Assembly: GCF_003426815.1 (NCBI RefSeq) | Contig: NZ_QKYK01000039.1 | Coordinates: 1 to 46,919, forward strand | Direction: 5' to 3' | DNA length: 46,919 nt | DNA from: Desertimonas flava | Lineage (GTDB): Bacteria; Actinomycetota; Acidimicrobiia; Acidimicrobiales; Ilumatobacteraceae | Part shown: positions 37,008 to 44,526 of the stretch, piece after piece | Position numbering within the stretch: position 1 is the first letter of the stretch | Layout: each line of letters begins with the position of its first letter | The notes under the pieces: generated by a model | What the model saw: only the letters and a program-made list of their open reading frames with translations | What the model was told of the DNA's origin: nothing | Databases searched by the model: none | Program-made: the position numbers and the translations under genes

Positions 37008-38633
37008 TCAGGCCGGGAAGGCCCGCTCGACGATCGCCGCGGCGTCGACGCCGTCGGGAAGGGTGCCGAACATCGCCCCGCCGGTCCGGGCCAGCCGAGA
37101 TCCGCAGAAGGCATCGGCGACCTCGGCAGTCGAGTGGCGCAGCAAGAGCGATCCCTGGAGCGCGAGAGCAAGCCGTTCGGCGAGGCGGCGCGCGCCACGT
37201 TGGGCCTCGTCACCGGCCAGGGCCGGCAGCCCGGCGAGCTCGGCGTGCAGGTCGGCGACGAACCGGTCGAAGCGCGTGTCGGCGCCGGCCGCCAGCTCGA
37301 TCTCGGCGAGCACGGCCGCCAGCGAGTCCGGCTCGCGAGCGACGGCGCGCATCACGTCGAGGGCGATGACGTTGCCGCTGCCCTCCCAGATGCCGTTCAG
37401 CGGACTCTCGCGGAACAGCCGCGCCATCGGGCCCTCCTCGACATAGCCGTTGCCGCCGAAGCACTCCAGCGCCTCGGCGGCGAACATCGGCGTCCGCTTG
37501 CAGCACCAATACTTGGCCACGGCCGTCGCCAGACGGGACATCGTCTCGTCTCCCGCGTCGTACGCCGCCGCCAGCCGCAGCATCGTCACCGTGGCGGCCT
37601 CGCTCTCGATGGCCAGGTCGGCGAGCACCTGATGCATCAATGGCTGATCGGCGAGCCGGCGACCGAACGCCGAGCGATGGCGCGTGTGGTGGATCGCCTG
37701 GATGAGGCCGGCGCGCATCTGCCCGGTCACACCGATGACGCAGTCGAGCCGGGTGTGGTTGACCATGCGGATGATCGTCGACACCCCGGCGCCGTCGCCG
37801 CCGAGTCGCCGGCCCCAGGCGCCCTCGAGCTCGATCTCGCTCGACGCGTTGGAGCGATTGCCGAGCTTGTCCTTCAGCCGCTCGACGCGGATGGCGTTGC
37901 GCGTGCCGTCCGGCAACCAGCGGGGCACGGCGAAGCAGGTCAGCCCGGCGTCGGTCTGCGCCAACATGAGGAACAGGTCGCTCATCGGCGCCGAGCAGAA
38001 CCACTTGTGACCGGTCAGGGCGTAGCCGTCGCCGGCGGGCACGGCGCGGGTCGTGTTGGCCCGAACGTCGCTGCCGCCCTGCTTCTCGGTCATCGCCATA
38101 CCGGCGAGCGCGCCGCCCTTCTCGCTCGCCGGCCGGTCATCGCCGTCGTACACCCGCGACGTCAGCCGGGGCTCCCACTCCGCGGCGAGGTCGGCGTCGG
38201 CACGCAGGGCCGGCACGATCGAGTAGGTCATCGAGACCGGGCAGCCGTGGCCGGCCTCCACCTGGGTCCACACGGCGAAGCGGGCCGCCCGCACCACGTG
38301 GGCGCCCGGCCGCCCGTCGGCCCACGGGGCGGCATGCAGGCCACCGCGCACGGCCTCGCCGATCAGCCGGTGATACGCCGGGTGATACTCGACCTGGTCG
38401 ATCCGGTGGCCGAAACGGTCGTAGCGGTGCAGCTCGGGATGATGTTCGTTGGCCAGTTCGCCGGCTCGGATCCACTCGTGGTCGCCCGCCCGCCGACCGA
38501 GTTCGGCCAGCTCCTCGAGTCCCCACGCGCCGCCGTACCGTGCGACGCCGTCGATCAGCGCCACGTCGGTGGACGCTGCGTCGTGCCCCTCGAGCGGCAC
38601 CGCCTGGTTGAGAACTTCATGCGTCGTGACCAC
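37008..38633 (-). CDS. AidB-like acyl-CoA dehydrogenase family flavoprotein
   Basis: A 541-residue FAD protein. Length and motifs fit the AidB subgroup: YHRLIGEAVRGGLHAAPW, MTYSIVPALRAD, AMTEKQGGSDVRANTT (flavin-binding), GHKWFCSAPMSDLFLMLAQT, and FGGNGYVEEGPMARLFRESPLNGIWEGSGNVIALD. AidB in E. coli is part of the adaptive response to alkylation; an acyl-CoA substrate is not established. The GTG at 38633 follows a TAGCGT -10 by six bases. It is divergent from the disulfide oxidoreductase, start codons 31 bp apart, with a 15-bp interrupted palindrome between. It ends 8 bp from the PNPOx-like gene, tail-to-tail. Confidence 0.85.
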   Translation of the reverse strand: MVTTHEVLNQAVPLEGHDAASTDVALIDGVARYGGAWGLEELAELGRRAGDHEWIRAGELANEHHPELHRYDRFGHRIDQVEYHPAYHRLIGEAVRGGLHAAPWADGRPGAHVVRAARFAVWTQVEAGHGCPVSMTYSIVPALRADADLAAEWEPRLTSRVYDGDDRPASEKGGALAGMAMTEKQGGSDVRANTTRAVPAGDGYALTGHKWFCSAPMSDLFLMLAQTDAGLTCFAVPRWLPDGTRNAIRVERLKDKLGNRSNASSEIELEGAWGRRLGGDGAGVSTIIRMVNHTRLDCVIGVTGQMRAGLIQAIHHTRHRSAFGRRLADQPLMHQVLADLAIESEAATVTMLRLAAAYDAGDETMSRLATAVAKYWCCKRTPMFAAEALECFGGNGYVEEGPMARLFRESPLNGIWEGSGNVIALDVMRAVAREPDSLAAVLAEIELAAGADTRFDRFVADLHAELAGLPALAGDEAQRGARRLAERLALALQGSLLLRHSTAEVADAFCGSRLARTGGAMFGTLPDGVDAAAIVERAFPA

Positions 38634-38637
38634 GGCC

Positions 38638-38652
38638 CCACGCTAGGCGTGG
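38638..38652. promoter_or_regulatory. Interrupted palindrome in the 31-bp divergent promoter region
   Basis: CCACGC-TAG-GCGTGG is a 6-3-6 inverted repeat between the AidB-like and oxidoreductase start codons. It contains the AidB-like gene's -10 (TAGCGT, 38640-38645 on the minus strand) and abuts the candidate CATCGT hexamer (38653-38658) six bases before ATG 38665. Confidence 0.6.
38640..38645 (-). promoter_or_regulatory. Leaderless -10 element TAGCGT for the AidB-like gene
   Basis: On the minus strand TAGCGT, six bases, then GTG at 38633. Confidence 0.5.
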
Positions 38653-38664
38653 CATCGTTGGGCC

Positions 38665-40146
38665 ATGTCTGCCACCGCGTCGGCGAACGACGCCGAGCCG
38701 TTCGATGCGATCGTGATCGGGGCCGGCCAGGCCGGTCCCGGGGTCGCCACCCACCTGGTCGGACAGGGCAAGCGAGTCGCCCTCGTCGAGATGGACAAGG
38801 TCGGCGGCACGTGCCTCAACCGCGGCTGCCGCCCGACGAAGGCGTTGCGGGCGTCGGCACGCGTCGCCCACCTCGCCCGCACCGCAGCGCGCCACGGCGT
38901 CCACGCCGGGCCGGTCACCGTGGACTTCGCCGCCGTGATGGCGCGGAAGGACGTGCTGATCGACGGCTGGCAGCACGGCTATGCCGACTCCCTCGAGCAC
39001 ACCGACGGCCTCGACATGATCTACGGCACGGCGAGATTCGTGGGCACCGACGACGCCGGCGATGGTCGGCTCCGCCACGTCGTGGCCGTCGGTGATCGCA
39101 GCCTCGTCGCGCCGCACGTGTTCGTCAACGTCGGCACGCGGTCCACCGTGCCGGCCATCCTCGGACTCGATCCCGCGCTCGGCGACGTCGTGCCGTGGCT
39201 CGACAACGATCGCGTGCTCCATCTCGACTCGCTCCCCGAGCACCTGGTGATCCTCGGGGGCAGCTACATCGGTCTGGAGCTGGGCCAGCTGTTCGCCCGC
39301 CTCGGGAGCGCCGTCACCATCGTCGAGCGGGGTGAACGCATCGCATCGCGGGAGGACTCGGAGATCAGCGATGCGATCGCCCGGTTCCTGACCGACGAAG
39401 GCATCGACATCCGCACGGGTGCGGCGGTGGAACGGGTGTCGGTCACCGACGGCGTGATCCGCGTCGACATCTCCGCCGACCCGTCGACCCCGTCCCGAAC
39501 CGGCGGCGAACACATCGCCGGGACCCACCTGCTCGTCGCCATCGGGCGCACGCCCAACACCGACACCCTCGACCTGGACGCCGTCGGCGTCGAGACCGAC
39601 GGTCGTGGCTTCGTCCCGACCGACGGGGTGTTCCGCACCAACGTCGAGGGGATCTGGGCGCTCGGCGACATCAACGGACGCGGCGCGTTCACCCACACCA
39701 GCTATCAGGACTACGAGATCCTCGTCGACCACCTCGACGGCGGCTCACGGAGCGTCGACTCGCGGATTCCCACCTACGCGATGTTCACCGACCCGCCGCT
39801 CGGCCGCGTCGGGATGTCCGACCGCGAGGCCCGACGATCGGGACGCAACGTCCTCAAGGCGACATACCCGATGTCGGACGTCACCCGGGCGAAGCTCGAC
39901 GGCGAGACGGCCGGCCTTGTCAACCTCCTCGTCGACGCCGATACGGAGCGCCTCCTCGGGGCCTCGGTGCTCGGGCTGAGCGGTGACGAGATCGTCCAGA
40001 TCGTCAGCGCCCTCATGCACGCCGACGCCAGCTGTCACGTCCTCAAGGACATGCTCCCGATCCACCCCACCGTCGCCGAGTTCTTCCCGACGATCCTCGG
40101 CGCCCTCGAGCCGCTCACCCCGGACGAGGGCGCCGCCGCCGGCTGA
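38665..40146 (+). CDS. FAD-dependent pyridine nucleotide-disulfide oxidoreductase (MerA/Lpd-like)
   Basis: A 493-residue class I disulfide oxidoreductase. FAD binding is by VIGAGQAG at 17-24. The redox-active disulfide is C50-x4-C55 in GGTCLNRGCRPTK. NAD(P) binding is by ILGGSYIGLELGQL, and the second FAD motif is GIWALGDINGRGAF. The C-terminal dimer domain has IHPTVAEFF, supplying the partner subunit's His-Glu dyad. It lacks the N-terminal mercury-binding domain and C-terminal vicinal cysteines of true MerA, and the Asn-Arg-Gly before the second Cys is unusual for Lpd. It may be a mycothione-reductase-like or unassigned thiol reductase (inference). ATG 38665 has a CATCGT hexamer six bases upstream. 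Confidence 0.88.
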   Translation: MSATASANDAEPFDAIVIGAGQAGPGVATHLVGQGKRVALVEMDKVGGTCLNRGCRPTKALRASARVAHLARTAARHGVHAGPVTVDFAAVMARKDVLIDGWQHGYADSLEHTDGLDMIYGTARFVGTDDAGDGRLRHVVAVGDRSLVAPHVFVNVGTRSTVPAILGLDPALGDVVPWLDNDRVLHLDSLPEHLVILGGSYIGLELGQLFARLGSAVTIVERGERIASREDSEISDAIARFLTDEGIDIRTGAAVERVSVTDGVIRVDISADPSTPSRTGGEHIAGTHLLVAIGRTPNTDTLDLDAVGVETDGRGFVPTDGVFRTNVEGIWALGDINGRGAFTHTSYQDYEILVDHLDGGSRSVDSRIPTYAMFTDPPLGRVGMSDREARRSGRNVLKATYPMSDVTRAKLDGETAGLVNLLVDADTERLLGASVLGLSGDEIVQIVSALMHADASCHVLKDMLPIHPTVAEFFPTILGALEPLTPDEGAAAG

Positions 40147-40926
40147 TCACGCCGGATCGACGGAGACGTACATCTCGGTCAACGCGACCGGGCCGAACTG
40201 CGTGACGAGGGCGACGTCGGCGGCGTCACGGCCGTAGGCGACGGCGACGCGGTTGCCCTTGGCGGACGGCTGGGTGGCGTCGAACGTGTACCAGCGGTCG
40301 CCGACGAACGCCTCGAACCAGGCGTGGGCGTCCATCGGCACCAACTCGTGGAGATAGCCGACCACCATGCGGGCCGGGATCTGCAGCGCCCGGCACAGGG
40401 CGATGCCGAGGTGGGCGAAGTCGCGGCACACCCCGGCGCGGCTCTCGATGGTGTCGAGCGCCGACGTCGTCGACGAGCTCGTCCCGTACTCGTAGCGGAT
40501 CGTGGAGGCGATCCAGGCCCGGATCGCCTCCACCTGCGGGTAGCCGGGGAGGGCGCCGGCGGTGACCGTCGAGGCCAGGTCGTACAGCGTGTCCGACGGG
40601 CAGTAGCGGCTCGGCAGGCAGTATTCCAGCACCCAGTCGGGGATCGTCTCGAACTCCGACCGTGGGGCGGTGGGGTCGACGTCGATCTCGTCACCGACGT
40701 CCACCGTCGCCGCCGCCGCCACCGTGGTGCGGCCGGTGGGCAGCGTCAGTCGGTGACAGAGGTTGCCGAACGAATCGTGGTACGACCGAACGTGGGTCGC
40801 CGGATCGACCACGAGCTGCTCGGTCACCACGTTCTGAGCCTCGCCCGACTGGGGGGACACCATGAGCACGATTCCCGTCGGCCACGGCGCCTCGAACGTC
40901 AGTCGACAGCCGACATCGAGCCTCAT
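40147..40926 (-). CDS. Transglutaminase-like cysteine protease-fold protein
   Basis: A 259-residue protein of the transglutaminase-like superfamily. The N-terminal ~90 residues form a beta domain (MRLDVGCRLTFEAPWPTGIVLMVSPQSGE), as in the bacterial transglutaminase N-terminal class. The catalytic triad is C167 (AGVCRDFAHLG), H201 (DAHAWFEAF) and D216 (YTFDATQP). Predicted to be a peptidase or amidase rather than a crosslinker; the substrate is unknown. No signal peptide. The ATG at 40926 overlaps the pgl stop as ATGA, so it is the second gene of a coupled pair with pgl. It ends immediately after the disulfide oxidoreductase stop, tail-to-tail. Confidence 0.88.
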   Translation of the reverse strand: MRLDVGCRLTFEAPWPTGIVLMVSPQSGEAQNVVTEQLVVDPATHVRSYHDSFGNLCHRLTLPTGRTTVAAAATVDVGDEIDVDPTAPRSEFETIPDWVLEYCLPSRYCPSDTLYDLASTVTAGALPGYPQVEAIRAWIASTIRYEYGTSSSTTSALDTIESRAGVCRDFAHLGIALCRALQIPARMVVGYLHELVPMDAHAWFEAFVGDRWYTFDATQPSAKGNRVAVAYGRDAADVALVTQFGPVALTEMYVSVDPA

Positions 40927-41582
40927 CCGCGGTTGCCGATCCCGGCCGCGGCGTCGGTGAACACGACGGTACGCGTGGCGCGCAGCCGGGCGATCGGTGG
41001 AGCTGGCCCGTCGGCCGGGTCGAGCCACGACGCGAGGGCGGCGGCCTTGCCCGCACCCCGGGTGAGCACGACCCGCCCGGTTGCCGCGTTGACCACCCCT
41101 GGAGTCAGGGTCATGCGCACGTGCCCCTGGTAGGCCTGGGACAGGGCCACCGGTTCGGTCCGGTCGATCACCGGATCGCCGGGGGGCCACGAGGCGGTGT
41201 GGCCGTCATCGCCGAGGCCCAGGTGCACCACGTCGAACCGCTCCGGCAGCGTGCGGGCGTAGCGCTTGGCAGCCTTCACGAGGTCGGGGTCGGTGACCGG
41301 CATCAGACGATGGCGACCGGGGAAGCCGGCCAGCTGGTTGGCGTTGCGACTGTCATCACCGTCGGGTGCGACCCGCTCGTCCACCTGCCACACACCCACC
41401 TTCGGCCAGGGCACGTCGAGGGCGGCCAGGATCGCCAGCATCGGCGGCGCACTCGACCCCCCGGAGACCGCCAGCGTGGCCGAGCCCCGGCGCCGGATCG
41501 CCGCGTTGAGGCGCCGGGCGATCGACTGCGCGCACTCCGCATCGGGGTCATCGACCACCCTGACGACCGGACCGGAGCTCAC
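40923..41582 (-). CDS. pgl: 6-phosphogluconolactonase
   Basis: A 219-residue lactonase of the DevB/NagB-like family that hydrolyses 6-phosphogluconolactone in the pentose phosphate pathway. The N-terminal AVSGGSSAPPMLAIL phosphate-binding loop, VDERVAPDGDDSRNANQL and the catalytic LGLGDDGHTASWPPGD motif are present. It lies away from zwf, opcA and tal, which are absent from the window. The GTG at 41582 is seven bases after a TACATT -10. It is coupled to the transglutaminase gene by ATGA and divergent from the DsbA-like gene. Confidence 0.9.
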   Translation of the reverse strand: MSSGPVVRVVDDPDAECAQSIARRLNAAIRRRGSATLAVSGGSSAPPMLAILAALDVPWPKVGVWQVDERVAPDGDDSRNANQLAGFPGRHRLMPVTDPDLVKAAKRYARTLPERFDVVHLGLGDDGHTASWPPGDPVIDRTEPVALSQAYQGHVRMTLTPGVVNAATGRVVLTRGAGKAAALASWLDPADGPAPPIARLRATRTVVFTDAAAGIGNRG

Positions 41583-41589
41583 GGCACCG

Positions 41590-41595
41590 AATGTA
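41590..41595 (-). promoter_or_regulatory. Leaderless -10 element TACATT for pgl
   Basis: On the minus strand TACATT, seven bases, then GTG at 41582. Confidence 0.55.
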
Positions 41596-41655
41596 CGGCC
41601 TGGGCGGCGCGCTCGCACGGGAAGAGATCGGCCTGGCGCGGTGTTGCACCATCGC

Positions 41656-42369
41656 GTGACCGACACGCTCACCTCCTCCGAGTCCCCCGTCGCCGATCTG
41701 CCCGGCGGGCCGTACGACATCGAATTCTTCTTCGATCCCGGTTGCCCGTTCGCGTGGCAGACCTCCGTGTGGATCCGCCGCGTCGCCGAACTGCGCGACG
41801 TCAAGGTCGGCTGGCGGTTCATCTCGTTGAAGTTCATCAACGAGGCGAACAACCCCCCGCCAGCCATGTCCGAGGCCCAGCAGCGCGGGCTGCGCTACCA
41901 CCGCATCTGCGCCGCCGCCCGTGAGCGCCTCGGCAACGATGCCGTCGGCGCGCTGTACAAGGCGTTCGGCGACCGCTACTGGTACAAGGAGATCCCCGGC
42001 GACTTCGGCGAGAAGTTCGCCGCCGCGACGGCCAACGTCGAGCCCGGCGCGATCCTCGCCGAGCTCGGCCTCCCCGCCGATCTCCTGGCCGAAGCCGACA
42101 ACGAGTCCTGGGACCCTCTCATCCGCGCCGAGAGCGACGAGGCCTTCCGCCGCACCGGCCCCGATGTCGGCACGCCGATCATCAGCTACTTCGAAGCCGA
42201 CGGGACGCTGGGCAACTCGCTGTTCGGACCGGTGATCAGCGACGTGCCCGCCGACGACGAGACCACCGTGGCGTTGTACGACGCCCTGCGCGTGTTCGTC
42301 GACTACCCCGGCTTCGCCGAGCTCAAGCGCACCAAGCGCCCCCCGCTCGACCTGCCGCTCTTCTCCTAG
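41656..42369 (+). CDS. DsbA-like thioredoxin-fold protein of the mycothiol-nitroreductase (Rv2466c) type, CxxA
   Basis: A 237-residue cytoplasmic DsbA-fold protein. The opening DIEFFFDPGCPFAWQTSVWIRRVAELRDVKVGWRFISL and the C-terminal VGTPIISYFEADGTLGNSLFGPVIS and YPGFAELKRTKRPP match the mycobacterial mycothiol-dependent nitroreductase family. That family uses C-P-W-C; here the motif is C30-P-F-A33, so only the nucleophilic cysteine remains. It may work by a monothiol mechanism with mycothiol or have another role. Two GTG starts fit, 41641 and 41656; I use the second because the N-terminal tail then has usual length. Divergent from pgl. The 61-nt gap to the next gene ends in the ATPase -10. 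Confidence 0.85.
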   Translation: MTDTLTSSESPVADLPGGPYDIEFFFDPGCPFAWQTSVWIRRVAELRDVKVGWRFISLKFINEANNPPPAMSEAQQRGLRYHRICAAARERLGNDAVGALYKAFGDRYWYKEIPGDFGEKFAAATANVEPGAILAELGLPADLLAEADNESWDPLIRAESDEAFRRTGPDVGTPIISYFEADGTLGNSLFGPVISDVPADDETTVALYDALRVFVDYPGFAELKRTKRPPLDLPLFS

Positions 42370-42416
42370 GGCACGCCTCCGCCACGAATTGTGCCGGTGG
42401 CGCCGCCGCCGATCGG

Positions 42417-42422
42417 TACGGT
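42417..42422 (+). promoter_or_regulatory. Leaderless -10 element TACGGT for the ATPase-HTH gene
   Basis: TACGGT, eight bases, then ATG at 42431. Confidence 0.5.
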
Positions 42423-42430
42423 CGTGGGCG

Positions 42431-44476
42431 ATGACGCCCCTCACCACGGTCATCGAGCAGGCGAGGCGCCAGGCGTTCGTCGGACGCCGGTTCGAGCTGG
42501 CGCGGTTCGACGAACTGCTCGCCGGCACAAGCAGCTGGCGGGTGATGTACGTGTACGGTCCGGGCGGCATCGGCAAGACCGCGTTGCTCGCCGAGTTCGG
42601 GGCCCGCGCCACTGCTGCGGGACGGACCACGGTCGCCGTCGATCTGCGCGACGTCGAGTGTTCCCCGGACGGGCTCCGGGCGTCGTACGACTGGGCCGCC
42701 ACGCGAGCCGGAGGCGACCCCGAGGTCGTGCTCCTCGACGGGTACGAGCACTTCGCCGCCAACGACGCCTGGGTGCGCGACCAGTTCCTCCCCGGGTTGG
42801 TCGGCGACCCGATCGTCGTGCTCAGCGGTCAGGCCTCGCCGCGCGACCCGTGGGTCACCGATGCCGGATGGCGACAGGTCGTCAGCGTCCACCCGCTCGC
42901 CGCTCTCGACCTCGCCGACAGCCGCGAGCTCGTCCTCAAGGCGGCGACTCCCGCCGAGCACGTCGACGCGCTGACCGACCTCGGCTGCGGTCATCCCCTC
43001 ACGCTCGCCCTCCTGGCCGAAGCGACGAAGACGGCCGGCGCCCCGCCCGGCGACCTCGCCGACGTCCCGGACCTCGTCGCCACGCTGGCGACCCGGGTGA
43101 TCGGCTCGGTCCCGAGCGCCGCCCATGCCACCGGACTGGCCGTCTGTGCCCATGCCTGGCTGACGACCGAGGACCTGCTGCGCCGGATCGTCGGCGACGA
43201 CGCCCCGAGCGTCTGGGCGTGGCTGGAGTCGCGCCCGTTCGTGGCGCGGGCACCTCACGGACTCCACCCCCACGCACTCGTCCGCGATGCCCTCGAGGCC
43301 GACCTGATCCGACGGTCGCCGGAGACCTACCGTCGGGTCCACCGGGCGGTGCACGGCCATGTCGCATCGGGTCTGCGCCGCGCCGACGGCTTCGACCGGC
43401 AGCTGCTGCTCGACCAGAACTTGTGGTTGCACCGTCACAGTCCACTGTCGGCGCTCTACCTGATGATGCGGGATCACGGCCCGACCACCCTGGTGCCGGG
43501 CGAGGAGACCGACCACCCGGCGGTACTCGCCATCATCGAGCAGTCCGACACGACCGCCGAGGTCGCGCGGGCCGCCCGCTGGTTGGCGGAGAAGCCCGAG
43601 AACCTGCGCGTGGTCCGGGTCGACGGAGAGGTTGCCGCCTTCGCCTACAACGTCCTGTGGCCGGCCGACGCCGAGCTCTGCGATGCCGACCCGGTCGCCA
43701 GGGAGATCCTCGAGTTCGCCGCGGCCACGTCGCCGGCTCGACCGGGCGAGGAGATCTGGCTCGGCCGGTTCGTCGGCGGCCGCGACGGCTACCAGCGCGA
43801 TCCGCTCGCGGTCGTCGCCGCGGCGACGACGGCGACCGTCGACTGGGTCACCAGGCCCCTGGCGTGGGCGTTCGTGTCGGCCGTCGATGCCGAGTTCTGG
43901 GGACCGGCGATGGACTACATCGCGTTCACGCATCACCTCGACATCGGCCAACCGGTCCCGAGCCACGTGGTGTACGGCAACGACTGGCGGCGATTGTCGG
44001 TGGAGAGCTGGCAGGACGTGCTCGGCGAGCGCGAGCTGACCGGCGAGTCGGGGCCGGCCCCGGCGGCGATGCTGCGGCCCCCACCGCTCGCCCGGAGCGC
44101 GTTCGACGACGCGGTACGCGCCGCCCTACGGGACCTGCGCCGTCCCGATCGGCTCCGGGGCAACCTGCTGATGGGGTCGGCGCTCGCCGGCGGCGGCGAC
44201 ACAGCGAACGGCGGCGATGCCGAGCGCCTGGGCGCGGTCCTGACCGCGGCGATCGATGGGCTCGCGCACGAGCCCCGCGGCGAACGTCTCGTCAGGGTCC
44301 TCGACCGGACGTTCCGGCACGCCGTGCCGTCACAGGAAGCGGCGGCCGAGCTGCTCGGGTTGCCGTTCTCCACGTACCGCCGCCACCTGGGCCGGGCGAT
44401 CGAGCGCCTCACCGACGTGCTCTGGGAGATCGAGACCGGGCAGCGGCGCGGCGACGAGCCGGCGACCTGGAACTGA
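42431..44476 (+). CDS. STAND-like ATPase with C-terminal helix-turn-helix, putative transcription regulator
   Basis: A 681-residue protein. The N-terminal P-loop NTPase has Walker A GPGGIGKT at 43-50 and Walker B VVLLDGYEHF at about 99-108, preceded by FVGRRFELARFDELL, as in STAND regulators. A helical region (about 130-340) follows with VRDALEADLIRRSPETYRRVHRAVH. The middle segment (about 370-550) has no motif I recognise; its beta-rich look (GEEIWLGRFVGGRDGYQRDPLAVVAAATTATVDW) leaves room for a GNAT-like or sensor fold (guess). The last ~60 residues hold an HTH (VPSQEAAAELLGLPFSTYRRHLGRAIERL). The secreted repeat protein starts 50 bp downstream, so this may be its dedicated regulator. Confidence 0.82.
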   Translation: MTPLTTVIEQARRQAFVGRRFELARFDELLAGTSSWRVMYVYGPGGIGKTALLAEFGARATAAGRTTVAVDLRDVECSPDGLRASYDWAATRAGGDPEVVLLDGYEHFAANDAWVRDQFLPGLVGDPIVVLSGQASPRDPWVTDAGWRQVVSVHPLAALDLADSRELVLKAATPAEHVDALTDLGCGHPLTLALLAEATKTAGAPPGDLADVPDLVATLATRVIGSVPSAAHATGLAVCAHAWLTTEDLLRRIVGDDAPSVWAWLESRPFVARAPHGLHPHALVRDALEADLIRRSPETYRRVHRAVHGHVASGLRRADGFDRQLLLDQNLWLHRHSPLSALYLMMRDHGPTTLVPGEETDHPAVLAIIEQSDTTAEVARAARWLAEKPENLRVVRVDGEVAAFAYNVLWPADAELCDADPVAREILEFAAATSPARPGEEIWLGRFVGGRDGYQRDPLAVVAAATTATVDWVTRPLAWAFVSAVDAEFWGPAMDYIAFTHHLDIGQPVPSHVVYGNDWRRLSVESWQDVLGERELTGESGPAPAAMLRPPPLARSAFDDAVRAALRDLRRPDRLRGNLLMGSALAGGGDTANGGDAERLGAVLTAAIDGLAHEPRGERLVRVLDRTFRHAVPSQEAAAELLGLPFSTYRRHLGRAIERLTDVLWEIETGQRRGDEPATWN

Positions 44477-44510
44477 GCAGCAACCGGCCTGGAAAGTGAG
44501 CAGTCCCCGG
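44466..44510. repeat. 22/23-bp tandem direct repeat upstream of the secreted protein gene
   Basis: Two abutting copies, 44466-44487 and 44488-44510, share CCTGGAA, then TGAGCAG, then CCGG, with one inserted base and four mismatches. They cover the ATPase stop codon and the gap. Relative to a start at 44527 they lie at about -61 to -17, where activators bind. Confidence 0.7.
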
Positions 44511-44513
44511 CCC

Positions 44514-44519
44514 GATCGT
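44514..44519 (+). promoter_or_regulatory. Weak leaderless -10-like element GATCGT for the secreted repeat protein
   Basis: GATCGT, seven bases, then ATG at 44527. The first base departs from TANNNT, which would suit a promoter needing an activator. Confidence 0.35.
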
Positions 44520-44526
44520 CGGGTCC

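Noticed and set aside
42389-44499. Second 702-codon plus-strand frame overlapping the ATPase
   Set aside because: Arg/Pro/Gly-rich composition typical of a frame-shifted high-GC shadow; the other frame has Walker and HTH motifs.
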